64,000 bases of DNA from Moniliophthora roreri (lineage: Eukaryota; Basidiomycota; Agaricomycetes; Agaricales; Marasmiaceae): NCBI GenBank assembly GCA_001466705.2, contig LATX02000182.1:62001-126000 (forward strand), in the 5' to 3' direction. Each line of letters opens with the position of its first letter. The first letter of the stretch is position 1. Both the position numbers and the translations under genes were made by a program. The notes below the pieces were generated by a model. That model saw only the letters and a list, made by a program, of their open reading frames with translations, searched no databases and had not been told where the DNA came from. This document shows, piece by piece, positions 21,894 to 33,689 of the stretch.

Positions 21894-22403
21894 TTACAGC
21901 ATGTCCCCCAGTAGCAGAAGGACAGCAATAAGCCTTGCAGTTGTGTCATGACTGGAACTGTTTCTTGTTGCTTGTCGTAGATCTGTACAAGCAAAATCAT
22001 CATAATCACAGTGACAAGGGAGTAATAGAAGAACAAGTTTTGCCCCCATTTCAACAAGTATGGTAGAGGCAAAGCTACATGAAGAGAAACCACCTTGTTT
22101 CACAATGTCTTTCACTAAGGTGCGCCGCCAAATTGAGTTTTGCAGAGTGGCAGTTCCTTGCCAAAGCATGTTAGGAAGATTCCATAGTGGGTGGGATTGG
22201 GTAAAGACAGACGTCCACAGGTCTGTTCTGAGGCAAGGAATGATATCTGCTGTTGGAGAGCTGGGCTCTTCCCTGGAGATGAAGGGGCAGTCCAGTATCC
22301 TGCTATCGTTACTGGATTGCACCTGTGCAATGAGGTCAGCAAAAGAGGTTTCTACCATCTCATCGTATTGTCTGGAGGAATGATCTGAAAAAGAAAGGGT
22401 CAA
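21894..22403 (-). pseudogene. hypothetical protein fragment
   Basis: 170-codon open frame with an acidic, Ser-rich N-terminal half and a hydrophobic C-terminal stretch (LVLLLLPCHCDYDD). A good donor/acceptor cannot be assigned. Unrecognised; likely part of the same locus as 23.1-24.4 kb. Confidence 0.35.
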
Positions 22404-23142
22404 ACAGGACCCATGGAGGATGAGAGCAGCTTACTATGCATAGGGCATTTTTCATAGAAACTCAGCTCTGAAATCAATTTCTCAAAGCAAGTGTGATCGA
22501 AAGGCTGCTCAGATAGTGTGTGAAGTGGGATGCCTGTGACCAGAAGGTGGTTATCCCTGAACATTTCTCACACTTCACTGCTCTTCAAACAGATAAAATC
22601 CAGGTACGATGTGCTGCATACACCAGGTACCGATGAAGTGGGTCAGCTTGACATGGATGGCAAGGCAGAAGAACAGTCATCCAACTTCTCGGTGAAGGGT
22701 GGAATTGCCAATTCTGCTGCAGTCTTATTCACAACATTGAGAAGCTCATGAACCTCTTCATGCAGGTCATGCCCATCCTGTGCTGAAGTCAGCATGAGCT
22801 GTCAGGGAGAGAAAAGCAAAGAATCTTACTGGAGAAGGACCAAATGCAGGAACATATTTAAAGCTTCTTCCATCCATAGTATGCAACAAGTAAGAATATT
22901 TGACAGTCCTCTGTTAGCTGCAACATAAGTCTGAGGGAATTGACTGGAAAAATACGAGTAACACTACCCCACATGCTGCATCAGAGACATCTCCAGCACA
23001 TGATCCCTCTAGTGAAGCATCCGAAAAGGGATAAACGACATGCTCTGGATGTATATGTTCCAAATACCTTGTGGTGGTTCGTTGTTTATGACTTTGGTAG
23101 GTGCAGCGTCGCCGTTCTCTGCACAATCTAGATGCAATACTC

Positions 23143-23565
23143 TCAGTGTAAGAAGCACATCAATCTAGGATGATAATGACCTAGATGGTCTGGCACTCTT
23201 ATAATATCCTGGACAGGGGAATCACTATTATCTCTTGGGTCTTGAATGAATGATGTTGGTGAAGACCCTGACCAATTTGGCATAGGAAGACTGACAAGTC
23301 CATGATAAGCACTTAGAGGCTTCTTTGTCATGTTTTGAGTGGTGTAGGGCCACTCTGAGGGAAGCAATGAGCCATTACACCCAAGATTTATAGCTGGCTC
23401 CAGATCCAAATGAGGAACAATGTCAGGCAGTAAATTCGGTGTTAGAGGACCTTCCACATCACAGTCAGATAAATCTGTTGAGGGAGGATCTCTATTGGTT
23501 GGTATGGGGTCGGGATATATAGCAGAAGCTGGGGCTGAATGTTGGACATAGTCTTCTCCATCCAA
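23143..23565 (-). pseudogene. hypothetical acidic, Pro-rich protein fragment
   Basis: A 140-codon frame starting MDGEDYVQHSAPASAIYPDP, with low-complexity Pro/Ser/Asp content, looks like a disordered linker. No domain. It follows the frame at 23890-24436 on the same strand. Confidence 0.35.
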
Positions 23566-23889
23566 CTCATCAGATGCAGAGAATGCTGAAATCTAGGTCA
23601 TTGGGTGCAGGACTGACAAGAAAGCTTTTGTACATTTTTTGAAGAAAGACTTTTTCTTCATGAGTATGGCATCCAGGTCAGTGGCCTTCACACATTCAAG
23701 GAAGCTATCTAAAGCATACTCCGTGAGCTTTTCCACTTGACTCATTTTGAAGATCTCAGCCTAGAGCCAGCCTTCCAGCTGGATGATTATAGAAGGTTTG
23801 GCATTACCTATAGCAAACCAAGCCTGGACTATGATTAGAATCTATGACATAATTCTCATTAAGACAAGGAAGCTCTCACCTTGACCATT

Positions 23890-24436
23890 AGGTCTCATCT
23901 GATATCGTTTTCCAGCAGGCTAATGCTCGCCAATAGGATCATAGGCAATATAGTAAGGGCCATAAACAACACTTGCTTTACTCTCTTCAGCATCTTAACC
24001 TCGATGCCTCTGATGTTTTTAACTAATTGTCTGATGCAAGAGTCAGGGGTAAAATAGCAGGAGTGTATGTGCCGTCATACCTGAAGATAATAGTGGCTTC
24101 ACACTGACTTGGAACATCGTGATAACCCTAAAAATAATGAGCTACCATAGCAATGGTGTGAGTTGCAGTTTGGCCTACCATGAGAAAGAATGACATTGTG
24201 AACACTGTGGCTTCCATATTATGTAGCATCTTGTCTATGTCTGGCTGCTTGAGATGGCAGTTCATTCTCCTCAGGTGAAGGATGCATGGACCTAGGTAAG
24301 GTGAATATCCAGCAGTGTCAATCATGCCTGTGGGCAGATTTGGTTGCTCAGAATATTCTGCAAAATTTGTTTTTGCTGTGTTAACAAGACCAACCCAGCC
24401 ATCTTCGCCAGTTATTTGTCCAAAGGCATGCTGCAA
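23890..24436 (-). pseudogene. hypothetical protein, probable multi-exon gene relic
   Basis: The frame at 24436-24128 continues past one TAG as GYHDVPSQCEATIIFR. It meets a GTATGA donor near 24080. Further on, EDAEESKASVVYGPYYIAYD and GKRYQMRPNG are readable (about 23990-23890) with one stop. This has the look of a conserved fungal protein, but I cannot name the family. An in-frame TGA stands at a probable Trp or Arg in the last segment. Confidence 0.4.
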
Positions 24437-24731
24437 GATGACTCAACAAACTGAATGGTGATCCGAATGACTACACACCATGCCCAGAACAAGATTGGAG
24501 AATAGCATTTGAGCAATGTGCCTCAGATTTCAGTGTCCCAGAGAGAAGATGCTGACAGCTATGTCCAATACTCTAAGTGGCATCATTATGGCAGAGATCA
24601 CAGGAATAAGTGTCTTAAGGTCTTTTGCACACAGAATTTCTTGAACCCCAGGTCTTTCTCCATAAGTGGTGCATATTTTGCAGAATATACCAATGCCACA
24701 GAGCTGGACCAACAATGATGTTAGATAGAAG
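24437..24731. other. no recognisable gene
   Basis: Lies between the hypothetical relic and the end of an F-box/LRR relic; only short frames. Confidence 0.4.
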
Positions 24732-26549
24732 TTAACTGTGAGAGCAACAGCCATGCACCCTAAGAGCCTCAGGTATTAAGACATCCACCTTATTTGTGCT
24801 TTTCCTGATGTCCAGACTCCTGGGTAGGAATGTTGTCTCAAAAGGCATCACCTCGAGGGATCCCCATTCCACCACCAATATATCCAAGTTAGAGAGTGTT
24901 TGCAGCAGTTGCTGAGAGACAGAGTGAATTAGCACCAGTCCCAATCCACCAGACATTAACTGGAGTGCAATTAGTGGGGGAAGAAAAATAATGACACCAA
25001 GTTATCCAGAACAACATGGGAAACAGCAACTCTTTTCTGTGACCCAATTGTGACACACCTTAGCAGGCAGGTGTTGAAGGACAAGAGGTCGACTCAGATG
25101 ATACAGAGCAGGGAGTGTGAGCAATGTTTACTTGTATTTGCATGGGAAGTGATAATGTATATGGTACACAGTGGTGGTAGGACACTAGTTTGAACCCCAA
25201 TGAGGTGAAGCTGAACAGATCTCTAACTCTGAGGGAAGTTCTTCTGAACACTTGTAGGAAACATGAGGGAAATGTTGTTCAAGGTTCCATCTGCCATTTT
25301 TATTTGGCATCCTGTGCAGAAAACTATGCAAGATGTGGTCACTGGATGCCATGGAGCAGTGTCAATATCCCAAGATGATGTTCAGTGGAGGGCAAAGTGT
25401 CTGGTACTCCTGGCAGAGAACCTGCTTGATTCTGACCCAAGGCATGTCATCGCCTAATGATGTTCTCATGGGATTGCCCAACAACTCCATCTCAAGGACC
25501 AAATGTCTGAGTGCAGGGAATATATTGGGACCACCTCTGAGTAAGTTGGGTGCAGTAACAAGGTCCACTGACAACTCCTCCAGGTTTTCTATCAGTGCCA
25601 GATGCCTTAGCCAACTACCTGTACAAACTGAGGTGAGACATCCAAACACCCTTAGTGCCATACTACAACAACACCACTCACTCAAATCTGTTGGATCAGC
25701 CAGCCCAGTATGTATGATTCTCACTTTTTGAAGAAAAGGCTTGTACCTGGACAATGTGTCCTGTACCTCCAGAGCAATGTTTCTCAGGTATTCTGCAATG
25801 GTGAGCTCACGAAGAGCTGGCACATCGACTTGTGAACAAAAGCATGTAAGTATATTTCAGAGCAAAGCCACATGGAAGGATGTGTCGTGGAAAGCCAGAG
25901 AGTGCAGATGGGGAAGTGTAACCTGGTCAAACCCTGACCCATCGGAGTCCAGCGTGGAATGAATAGCTAAGTGCAGCAATGTATCTATATGGATTCAAGG
26001 TCATGTTCAGCATTCAATACATGGTCTATAAGATGCAGTAGGCTTACCTCCAAATGAATGCAGAGTAGCGACAAGAAATTGGGTTTCTACAGGGCATATA
26101 GCAAGGTGTGTCATGGCTGGTAATTTAGACTTCATGACAGGCAGCAATTTATCCTGACACTGACACCAATCTGGGTTATATCCAGTGCTACAAATTTCAA
26201 AAGAGGTAGTGGTGAGGCTGGCAAGGATGTAAATCAAGGAGAACAGCACATGCCAGTCAGATGCCAAATCAATAATAATGTTGGTGTACTTGTAAGTATG
26301 GGGTGAGGAAGCTGTGGGCATGGAAGCTTGAGATGCAATTGGGGATGTGGATGCTGACAGCCTCTTTAATGCAAGGGAGTAAACTTCGTCAACATTGGAT
26401 GGGTTGATTTTTAGATATTGAGGCACAGGATTCATGTTGTGGAAGTGATGGCAAATGAGATTGGCACAGTGTTGTTGTGGAGGGGTGAGATGTTCCAGTA
26501 TATCTTGTCTGAGCTTGTTGATATTGAAGGGATGAACAGTGTGCCACAT
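24732..26549 (-). pseudogene. F-box/LRR-type protein relic, copy 2
   Basis: Minus-strand pieces read in order: 26549-26007, about 25970-25824, 25823-25362 and 24956-24732. Repeats such as LLHLAIHSTLD, LPHLHSLAFHD, VPALRELTI, LRHLALIENLEEL and FPALRHLVLEM have the L-x2-L-x-L rhythm of leucine-rich repeats in basidiomycete F-box proteins. The last piece (LSNLDILVVEW) continues it. The F-box itself is not seen at the expected N-terminal end (above 26549). Stops interrupt at several places. The role would be substrate recognition in an SCF ubiquitin ligase. It sits head-to-tail with the next F-box gene on the same strand. Confidence 0.6.
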
Positions 26550-26958
26550 GCAAGGAGCTTGGCCATGCTGAAGTGAGAGGATGATGTTCTTGACTTTGTT
26601 CTGTTACTGTGCAGGTGCTCTGAGTGAGAATTAAATAACTTCAGAGAAATTTTCACATGGCTTATATCCCCTTTGGGTATTGTCTCCAATTCAGAAGAGT
26701 TCTTTTTTTTTTAATGGCATTTAGGAAGCTGATATGCAATAACTACATGTAACATAGACAGTAGCAAGCAGGCTTTGAAAACAGAGATGACTAGAGCAGA
26801 CTTTATGAGCAGTGAAGAGGACAAATTATGTACTGTGAGAATAAAAACGAAAAATTAAAGCTGAATGCAGTCATTTAGGTGTGCAAGACAGATTGACAGG
26901 CATCAAGGGAGAGGAGAGAGGAGAGGTTTGTAAGGATGGTGCAATATGTGTATGTGTT

Positions 26959-28040
26959 TCAGAGGGGGTAGGAAGAAGCCAGTACATTATGGATATATTC
27001 AAAGACGGTGAGGTCAGGTTCAAAAGACATTAGTTTGTTCAGTGTAGGATATGAAACAGCATGCCTTCTGAAAGCGAGACCCAACATCTCAATACCTTTC
27101 CTCTGAGCTGCCTGGAGTATGCCCAAAGGACTATTGGCTACATGGCACCTTGCATGTACCATTTCTAGAATCAAATTCTTGTCGAACACGCTACTCAATT
27201 CCATGAATAGATGGCAGAGTGTGGGTAAGAAAGCTCGATTTCACAGTGCACAGAAAAAGTAGTTGTGATGACCACTGAATAAGTTGGAGTGGTGTTCGAC
27301 AAGTATAAGATGAATGAGATGGGGCATTCCTTGGAGTGCATAGATCAATGCAGGGATAGGAGTGGTTGTGTAAAGCTCCAAGTACCTAATGGTGGGCTGA
27401 AGAACTGCTGCTACATGTGGACACCACATATAGAATGAAGGAAGGGGTACAGAGGCTCCAGAGTGGACCCAGGACACTCGAAGCAACTGAATATTGTGAC
27501 TGGACAAGTGGAAGAAAGCAAAGCTGTGTCTGAGACACTGAGTGAGAGTGTCGCAGTGCTCCACTGAGGTGACACCTTGAGTATTTGCTGCAAAGTACAT
27601 CAATGCCTTTTTGCTAATACAAGGTATGGTTTGTAGTGGGGCATAAAGAAGGCTACATCAAGTGGCTCTCCTTGGGCCCACCTAATAATCAATTGTGTGA
27701 ATGTTGAAACAGTGCTGCAAATTCAAATGCATTCCTCTGCTGAACTGATGACAGGGGCAGTATGCTCTCCAGACCGGCAGTAGTCAGGTGGTTGAAGCTT
27801 ATAAGTGGAGAACATAGCTCTCACAAACATCCATAACTGTGGCTTGTCCAGCATTATACAACACCATCTACAGCACACTTGGCTAATCGGGAATATCAGG
27901 TAGTAAGATGGGCAGGTGAAAGCTGGAGTGATGATACTCCATGCTTCCATCATGAGGGCTTCCTGGCATTGATCTAGGAAACAATGCATGAAGATTCTTG
28001 CTAGTATATGGTTTAGAAGCACATCGACAACCTTCCTCAC
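26959..28040 (-). pseudogene. F-box/LRR-type protein, copy 1
   Basis: The piece at 28040-27723 begins with LLNHILARIFMHCF, then ISQVCCRWCCIMLDKPQLW. This matches the usual LP.EIL..IF..C and LSQVCRRWR.IAL..P.LW of mushroom F-box proteins. LRR-like segments follow at 27603-27241 (IRYLELYTTTPIPALIYAL, MPHLIHLILVEHH) and a C-terminal piece at 27204-26959. The segments are in different frames, so introns or frameshifts separate them. Whether it is an intact spliced gene cannot be decided here. Confidence 0.65.
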
Positions 28041-29125
28041 CTATAAGGTGTTAAAAGCCATCCATATCATAAGAATGGAAATGCTTACCATCTGACATGA
28101 CCTCATAGGTGTATACACAACATCGGGTGCTGATAGTTGAACTTCATTGAGAGGTAGCTGGTCACCTGCAACATATTAGTAATGATGGGTTGGCAGAGGG
28201 CGGTTGAGCAATTACGCACTGTCTCTTGCACCTGGCAGCCAGCCTGTGTTGAAATAGAACAAGAACATATTATATAGGCACAGTCTGAGCATCACCTGCA
28301 TGAGGAGACAGTGAATGATCAGCAATTCTTCAATGTTTCCTAGTGCTATGGCCACTATGTACTCAGGGGGGAAGATAGTCTGGCAGATGCATGGTAGTCG
28401 TGGAATGCTTGTTAACTCACAAGGTTGATCCACTTTTATTGCCTTACCCCCAGCATGGTTTGTGGCAGTTGGGCTCATTTGGAAACTCCCCTTGCTTCCC
28501 ACTAGCTTGTCCGAGATCATGGAGGGAATGTGAATCAGGGTTTCATGTCCAAATACAGTAACTTGAACCAGTTGAGCCATGTCAGATGTGATTATTGCTC
28601 AAGTCCAGGGTCATTCGACTTTTTGCAGCATGGCGATGTCATACATGAGATTCAATAATGTTTTGCCAAGCTGTTATGTATCTGGTTACAGAGCCATCAG
28701 CATCTGTTGTCGAATGCTATTAGAACCCTGCAACATTGAACCATGCATTATGTTTTGAGGCGTCTACCTGAGCAATAGCTGGCTTCTGCAATGTAATGCT
28801 TGATGTAGTGACCTTGCTGCTAGTAGATCATCCAGACTAAGATGCCATTATGCCAAGGTCATAAGTTTTGGTGTTATCTGATGCACCAACTATGTCATCT
28901 GGAAGGAACAGCTGAATGTCGGTCATTGAGGCTATTTGTTTTGATCAGAGCTGGCTCTGAATCTCTATCAATAAGTCTGAAAGTGGCTCTGAGCCTGGTT
29001 ATAATCTGCAGAAGCCAAGTAAGTCATGCTTAATAGACATGGAGATAAATAACTCATTAGGTGTTTCAAGCTTGCCCAAATGGAGTACTGTTATGACAGC
29101 TATTCCAATAATCATAGGCACTCTC
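28041..29125. other. no clear gene; minus-strand frame 28580-28212
   Basis: A 122-codon minus-strand frame (MAQLVQVTVFGHETLIHIPS) is open, with a hydrophobic C-terminal half. It is unrecognised. It might be an upstream exon of the F-box gene but carries no F-box motif. Confidence 0.3.
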
Positions 29126-29262
29126 AAAAAAAAGTTTAGATGAGTCAGCGTTCCCACACACCCTAACAGAGTATCATTTGTGTGGCAAGTGGATCCTGTA
29201 TGGCAACTGTACAGTACTCTGTTAGGGTGTGTGGGAACGCTGACTCATCTAAACTTTTTTTT
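29126..29262. repeat. long inverted repeat / foldback hairpin
   Basis: Arms 29126-29173 and 29215-29262 are perfect 48-bp reverse complements around a 41-bp loop. Beyond the arms, pairing resumes after a few mismatches (AGGCAC on the left, its complement on the right). The outer ends are A8/T8 runs and the arms hold TTAGGGTGTGTGGGAACGC. It could be a foldback MITE or two converging terminal repeats. I found no second copy in the window. Confidence 0.85.
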
Positions 29263-30309
29263 GTGTGTGCCTAGGCTGTTCTGGATGGAGAACAAGAAGG
29301 CCATATACAGAAAGAAATTTTTATTTTCTCCTTTTTCAATGATCTTAGACTTAAGTTCAAAGACACCTATGTGGATCTATGGCAATGGTGAGAACTTGTA
29401 GTAGATTGAAGATCTTGACTGAAGACCAAAAGAACTCTCTCTGACATTATTGATGCTTAGTAAGCAGGCTACTTGCCTTACCACTAGTTGTTTGTTCTCT
29501 CTCATAGAAAGTGATATGTAGTATCTATGTTCCAAAGAGTTGATGTTTGCCATATAAGTAAACTTTTTGCATTGTCCAGTCTTGATGTCCATGCTGACTC
29601 CTCCCTCTGGCCCATCTGGGTCTTCTTCCTCCTTGCCTAGCAGTCCAATCAAGCCTCACGTCGTCCATTTTGTCATCTGTGATAAACACACCAAGGGTTC
29701 TATAGCTCAACTGGTCCCTCCTTTCACTCCATGTCACCAAGTTGATGTCACAAAGAACAATCTTCTAGCTTTGAGGCAAAAGAGAGACTGGATAGCTAGA
29801 TCCATCCATGAGCCTGTAAGTGCCAGTTGAATGTCTTATACAAATTATTAATGCCATTCACAGGCTAATAACAGAGGTGATAGCCAGGTATTTCTGCTAC
29901 CACAGTTGCAGGTAGCAGAAGAAGACAATGACAACATTGGGTTTGATGAGCTTATCAGCCTTAGTTGTGTGAGCTTGAGATGGGAGTTGAAGGTAACTAA
30001 CCTCTCCCTTATGACCATAGCCACTCACTATGTACCCCAGGAGGTTCCGGGCCATGAGGATCGAGTGTACAAGCCTACCATGCTTCCTTCTCCTTCCCAG
30101 CTTGTGCCTTGGCATTAGAAAGGAACCCTCTCAGGAACAAGGTCTATCCAGTGTAGCTGCTCTTTTTCTTTTTCTTTTTCTGGCTTTGTGGCAATACTAG
30201 GGAGGATAACTGATTCATTCACCTCAGAAGAAGTTTCCCAGTGCAAGGCATTCATCCTCTGTCAAAGTAGGTGTTTTGCTGATTATCTCTGACCCTTTCA
30301 CTCACCTCG
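29263..30309. other. no clear gene; short plus-strand frames
   Basis: Frames at 29567-29830 and 29906-30118 are short and unrecognised. They could be 5' exons of the transposase gene that starts near 30310. Confidence 0.3.
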
Positions 30310-33300
30310 TTGTGCAAGGTCGCTCTGGAGCATGCATCTCAAGATCTTGAAACACTTCAAGTTGTGTCTGAAAACTGCTGCCTGTTGCCATGTAGAAGTG
30401 CAGACGATAAAGGGGAGGTTAGTGACAGTGCTGACACTGCAACATCAGACTGTGGAAACACAGCATCATTGGGAGAAGTAGATGCCCTTGAGCTGGATTT
30501 GGTCCCTTACACACCAGCAATCATTTGGCACCCACCACCCCATACTCAGGATGTGTACACCTGTGACATTAATGTGCACTCTGACAGCGATTCAGAGCAT
30601 TGTGGGAGATGCTTCATGGGCATGAGACATTACAACCGGAATGCCAATGATTGGACACTCAAAGAGTCTTGCAGCCTGAATGAAGTGGGTATTAGGCTAG
30701 ACAGATGGGTAGGTCAATTTTGTATGGTGTGTTTGAGAGCGCTGATGAGCTTCTTGGAGTTGAATAATTTCACACCACACCATTATGCAACCCTTCCTTG
30801 GTTTGTTAAGCAGCATTGGGTTGGCCACTCCATGAATCAACCTAAAGACATTCAGTCTAGATGTAGCTATCTCTTATGGAACACCCTTGATGGACATTGC
30901 CCACAGCAACTGAATAAGAAACAGGTGGTGGTATATTGCACAATCCTAGAATGCAACGGTTCTTGCATCATGACCAGGTGAGTAGGCCTGTTATAATTTA
31001 TGTGCAATCTATCTACTGAAAGAGACTGGACTGCAAGGGACCATGATTTTGATTTCAATGAGCCATACCAAGTTTCTCAAGACCAATTATTCGACAATGA
31101 TGCTGAGAGACCAGTGGAGGAGGGTGACAAGAAGAGCTCCTGCATGTGTCCTTCAAGAGTGAAGATCTATGTGTGCCAATCTCAATTTCTTTACATCTGG
31201 CTGCTCACCATGTGATTTCAGATTGAGGTGCTATCCAGTGACCTGATGGTGGCTAACATTTGGCAATACAAGTCACATAATGTTGCTCCTTGAGGGGCCC
31301 TGTCTATTTTCCCACATCTGAGGCAGCTGGTATTGACATGGGCAAGGTGTGTGTGGCTTGTCAGCCAGTCAAATCCGAAAAGGTATCTGTCTACCATTGG
31401 CTGGTTCCTTGATGTTGTGATGTATATGTGGTGGACTTCTCAGCTTTGTTGACCTATTTTGTGGATCATCCTGTTCCTGCATGGAGAAAGCTGTCCACAA
31501 GACAGATCAATTGGTTGGTGGCAAATGTCAGAAAACAGGAGCACCTGGCTAGTGAACCTCTGGTGGCTATAGACGTATTCCAGCAGGTGAACCCAGACAA
31601 GACATACTGGTATGTTGTGATCCACTTTAGCCTGTGTACTTGTGTTCTCACTGTGCAGTAGCTATCAGTATATTCCTTCAACAGATTCCAGATGTCCTCC
31701 AGTTTTCTCTGTTGCTATAAAGCACCCATATGCCCTTTAAAACTTGATTTTGCACTCCCAAAGGAGAGGAGTCAGCTTGGACTCATCTTACTGCAACAAA
31801 AATGAGAACAGAGCTCCAGTTACCTTTCTGGTGACTGTGGATTTTGGTGAGCGCATGGTGCCTGGTATGAAATTGTCAGATTCTTGTTTCTCTATTCATG
31901 TTCTTATGCCAGGCCCTTGCATGCTGTCTGATGACGTCAAGATGGTCATGCTGGAAAAATTCTTGAGGAAAACGACAGAGTTGGTGCTTGAAGAGGCCTT
32001 CAGGATATTGCAAGGTACATGTCCTTGTGGGTTGTGTGACACATTTGCTCAACGTGGCAGTAAAGATCCAGCGGACGCTATTGATGCCACTTTATCCAAA
32101 CATAGCACAGTGTTGCTGGCTGAGTGCCACAGAATTGTGGGTGCCAGTGAGTGGTTCTCTTTATTTTGCATTCACTATGTACAAGGTGTTCTTTTAACAT
32201 GGTTTTCTAATTGAGAAAACACTTAATCTTCTTGCAAAGAGAATTTTTATAAAACCATATATAAATTCTAAATTTCAATTGTGTCCTCTCAATAAGAATA
32301 TGCCTGGAGAATACTAAATTTTCAGCAGCAAAAGATATAGAGTTTTCAACTTCTGAGAATTAATAGATAATACAATATATTAGAATAATTTCCATACTGA
32401 GAAAACATTAAATTTTCTCTGGTTGAAAATCCTCAGAAAATGCTGATAAGATAAGATAAAAATTCCACATTTTCTATTGTAGGAAAGTCAGAAAAAACAC
32501 TAGGAAAACACTAGGAAAATGGTAGAAAAATCATGTGAAAACTATATTTTAAAGCAGTTTTTAGATAGTTTTCATATAGTTTTCCTTTTGTATTTAACAT
32601 GTTTCCTTTGATATAAAATTCAAAATCTTATATTTATTTTCTAAATGTTTTCTCACTATTTTATAAGGCAGAAAATTTTGTCTGGAAGCAAACATATAGC
32701 AGTACTCTGAGTGTATTTCCTTTGTATTAATAGCATAAAAAGAACACCTCATATGTAGTGATTATTGATAAGTGTCAGGCAGAGTGTGGCACTCTGACAT
32801 CTGGTGTGGCGCTATCCTTGTCTCTGCTTGCTCATCTGCTCTTACCTACTGTCTATTGTAGTTTGGCCCAAGACATACATTAGGCTCTGCCAGGTTGTGC
32901 AGGTAAGCTTCCATTTTGTGTCATGTATAATATCTTTACTGATCCCATAATTTCATGCAGGCCCTTTTGAGGATGGATGTTGATTCTCCCATTCCCACAG
33001 TCACCAAGAAAGAGAGCATGGCATTGGCCAATTGGAACACTAAAGTTAGTGACAGGCCTTGGAGTCTAAGCAAGCAAGAAAAAGATGGGATTATCCTGGC
33101 CTTTCATTTGCTTCAGAGGGCAGAAGACAACAATGAGTTCCTGAACCTCAAGGTTCAATTTCTGGGTATGCTATGCAAGTTGATCAATAATGAGGGCTAG
33201 AGGATGACTCTTAAACGCTATTTTGAAAAATACTGGTTTATGGAATATTGGAGAGGTCTGTTGTAGATTTTGGTCTGATTTGTCTGTGTAATCTGACCGT

Positions 33301-33689
33301 AGTACTTCAGTGCTCTGGACAGACATAGGGCTCCCTCCCACACATAATCGTAATTTCATCTCAACCAACAATTACATGGAGGCCACTTTTAAGACATTTG
33401 ATTGAGTGTTCTTGAATTCTAGAGCAAATAAGTGGTGAGTTCTGGTCTTGTGTCCTGTCTACAACCTCCATCTGATTGCTTGCTTGCTAGTATGTACAGG
33501 CTTGTTCACATCCTAGCCACTCAGTACTATGAATACTACAGGACTTGGCATCTGGATACCCCTGCAGAGGTGATGTCAGAGTTTGATGAAACTTGGAATA
33601 AGGTGTATGACCTGTATGAGATGGTGGAGGTCTTGGAAGGGGTAGACAGTAAAAGGAGAAAAACTTGGACCATTAGAACATTTGTCTAG
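30310..33689 (+). pseudogene. MULE-like transposase gene, intron-containing, disrupted
   Basis: Exon 1 (30310-30978, 223 codons, unknown N-terminal domain) joins in frame to 31021 through a 42-nt GTGAGT...AAAG intron. The catalytic region starts LDSSYCNKNENRAPVTFLV (first Asp at 31780-31782) and reaches FCI at 32172, where a CACTA-type MITE is inserted. It resumes IIDKCQAE at 32764 (second Asp at 32767-32769). Introns at 32804-32861 and 32903-32960 join TS-VWPKTYIRLCQVVQ-ALLRM in frame. That is the FP...IR.CQ.H..QA block of MULE transposases, but the usual WH is VV. YRLVHILATQYYEYY (about 33500) fits the helical part before the SWIM, which is absent. A TGA (31291) and a frameshift also break it. 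The role would be DNA cut-and-paste. Confidence 0.55.
32173..32760. mobile_element. CACTA-type MITE inside the transposase gene, TSD ATT
   Basis: 588 bp, starting CACTATGTACAAGGTGTTCT; the right end read on the other strand starts CACTACATATGAGGTGTTCT. ATT flanks both sides (32170-32172 and 32761-32763). Relative to the 747-bp copies it lacks an internal block after about 32678. It falls in a codon run of the transposase catalytic domain, so insertion would have killed that gene. Confidence 0.88.

Noticed and set aside
29566..29830. 87-aa Pro/Ser-rich plus frame as a gene
   Set aside because: Short, no motif, and overlapped by minus frames of equal quality. Kept only as a possible upstream exon.
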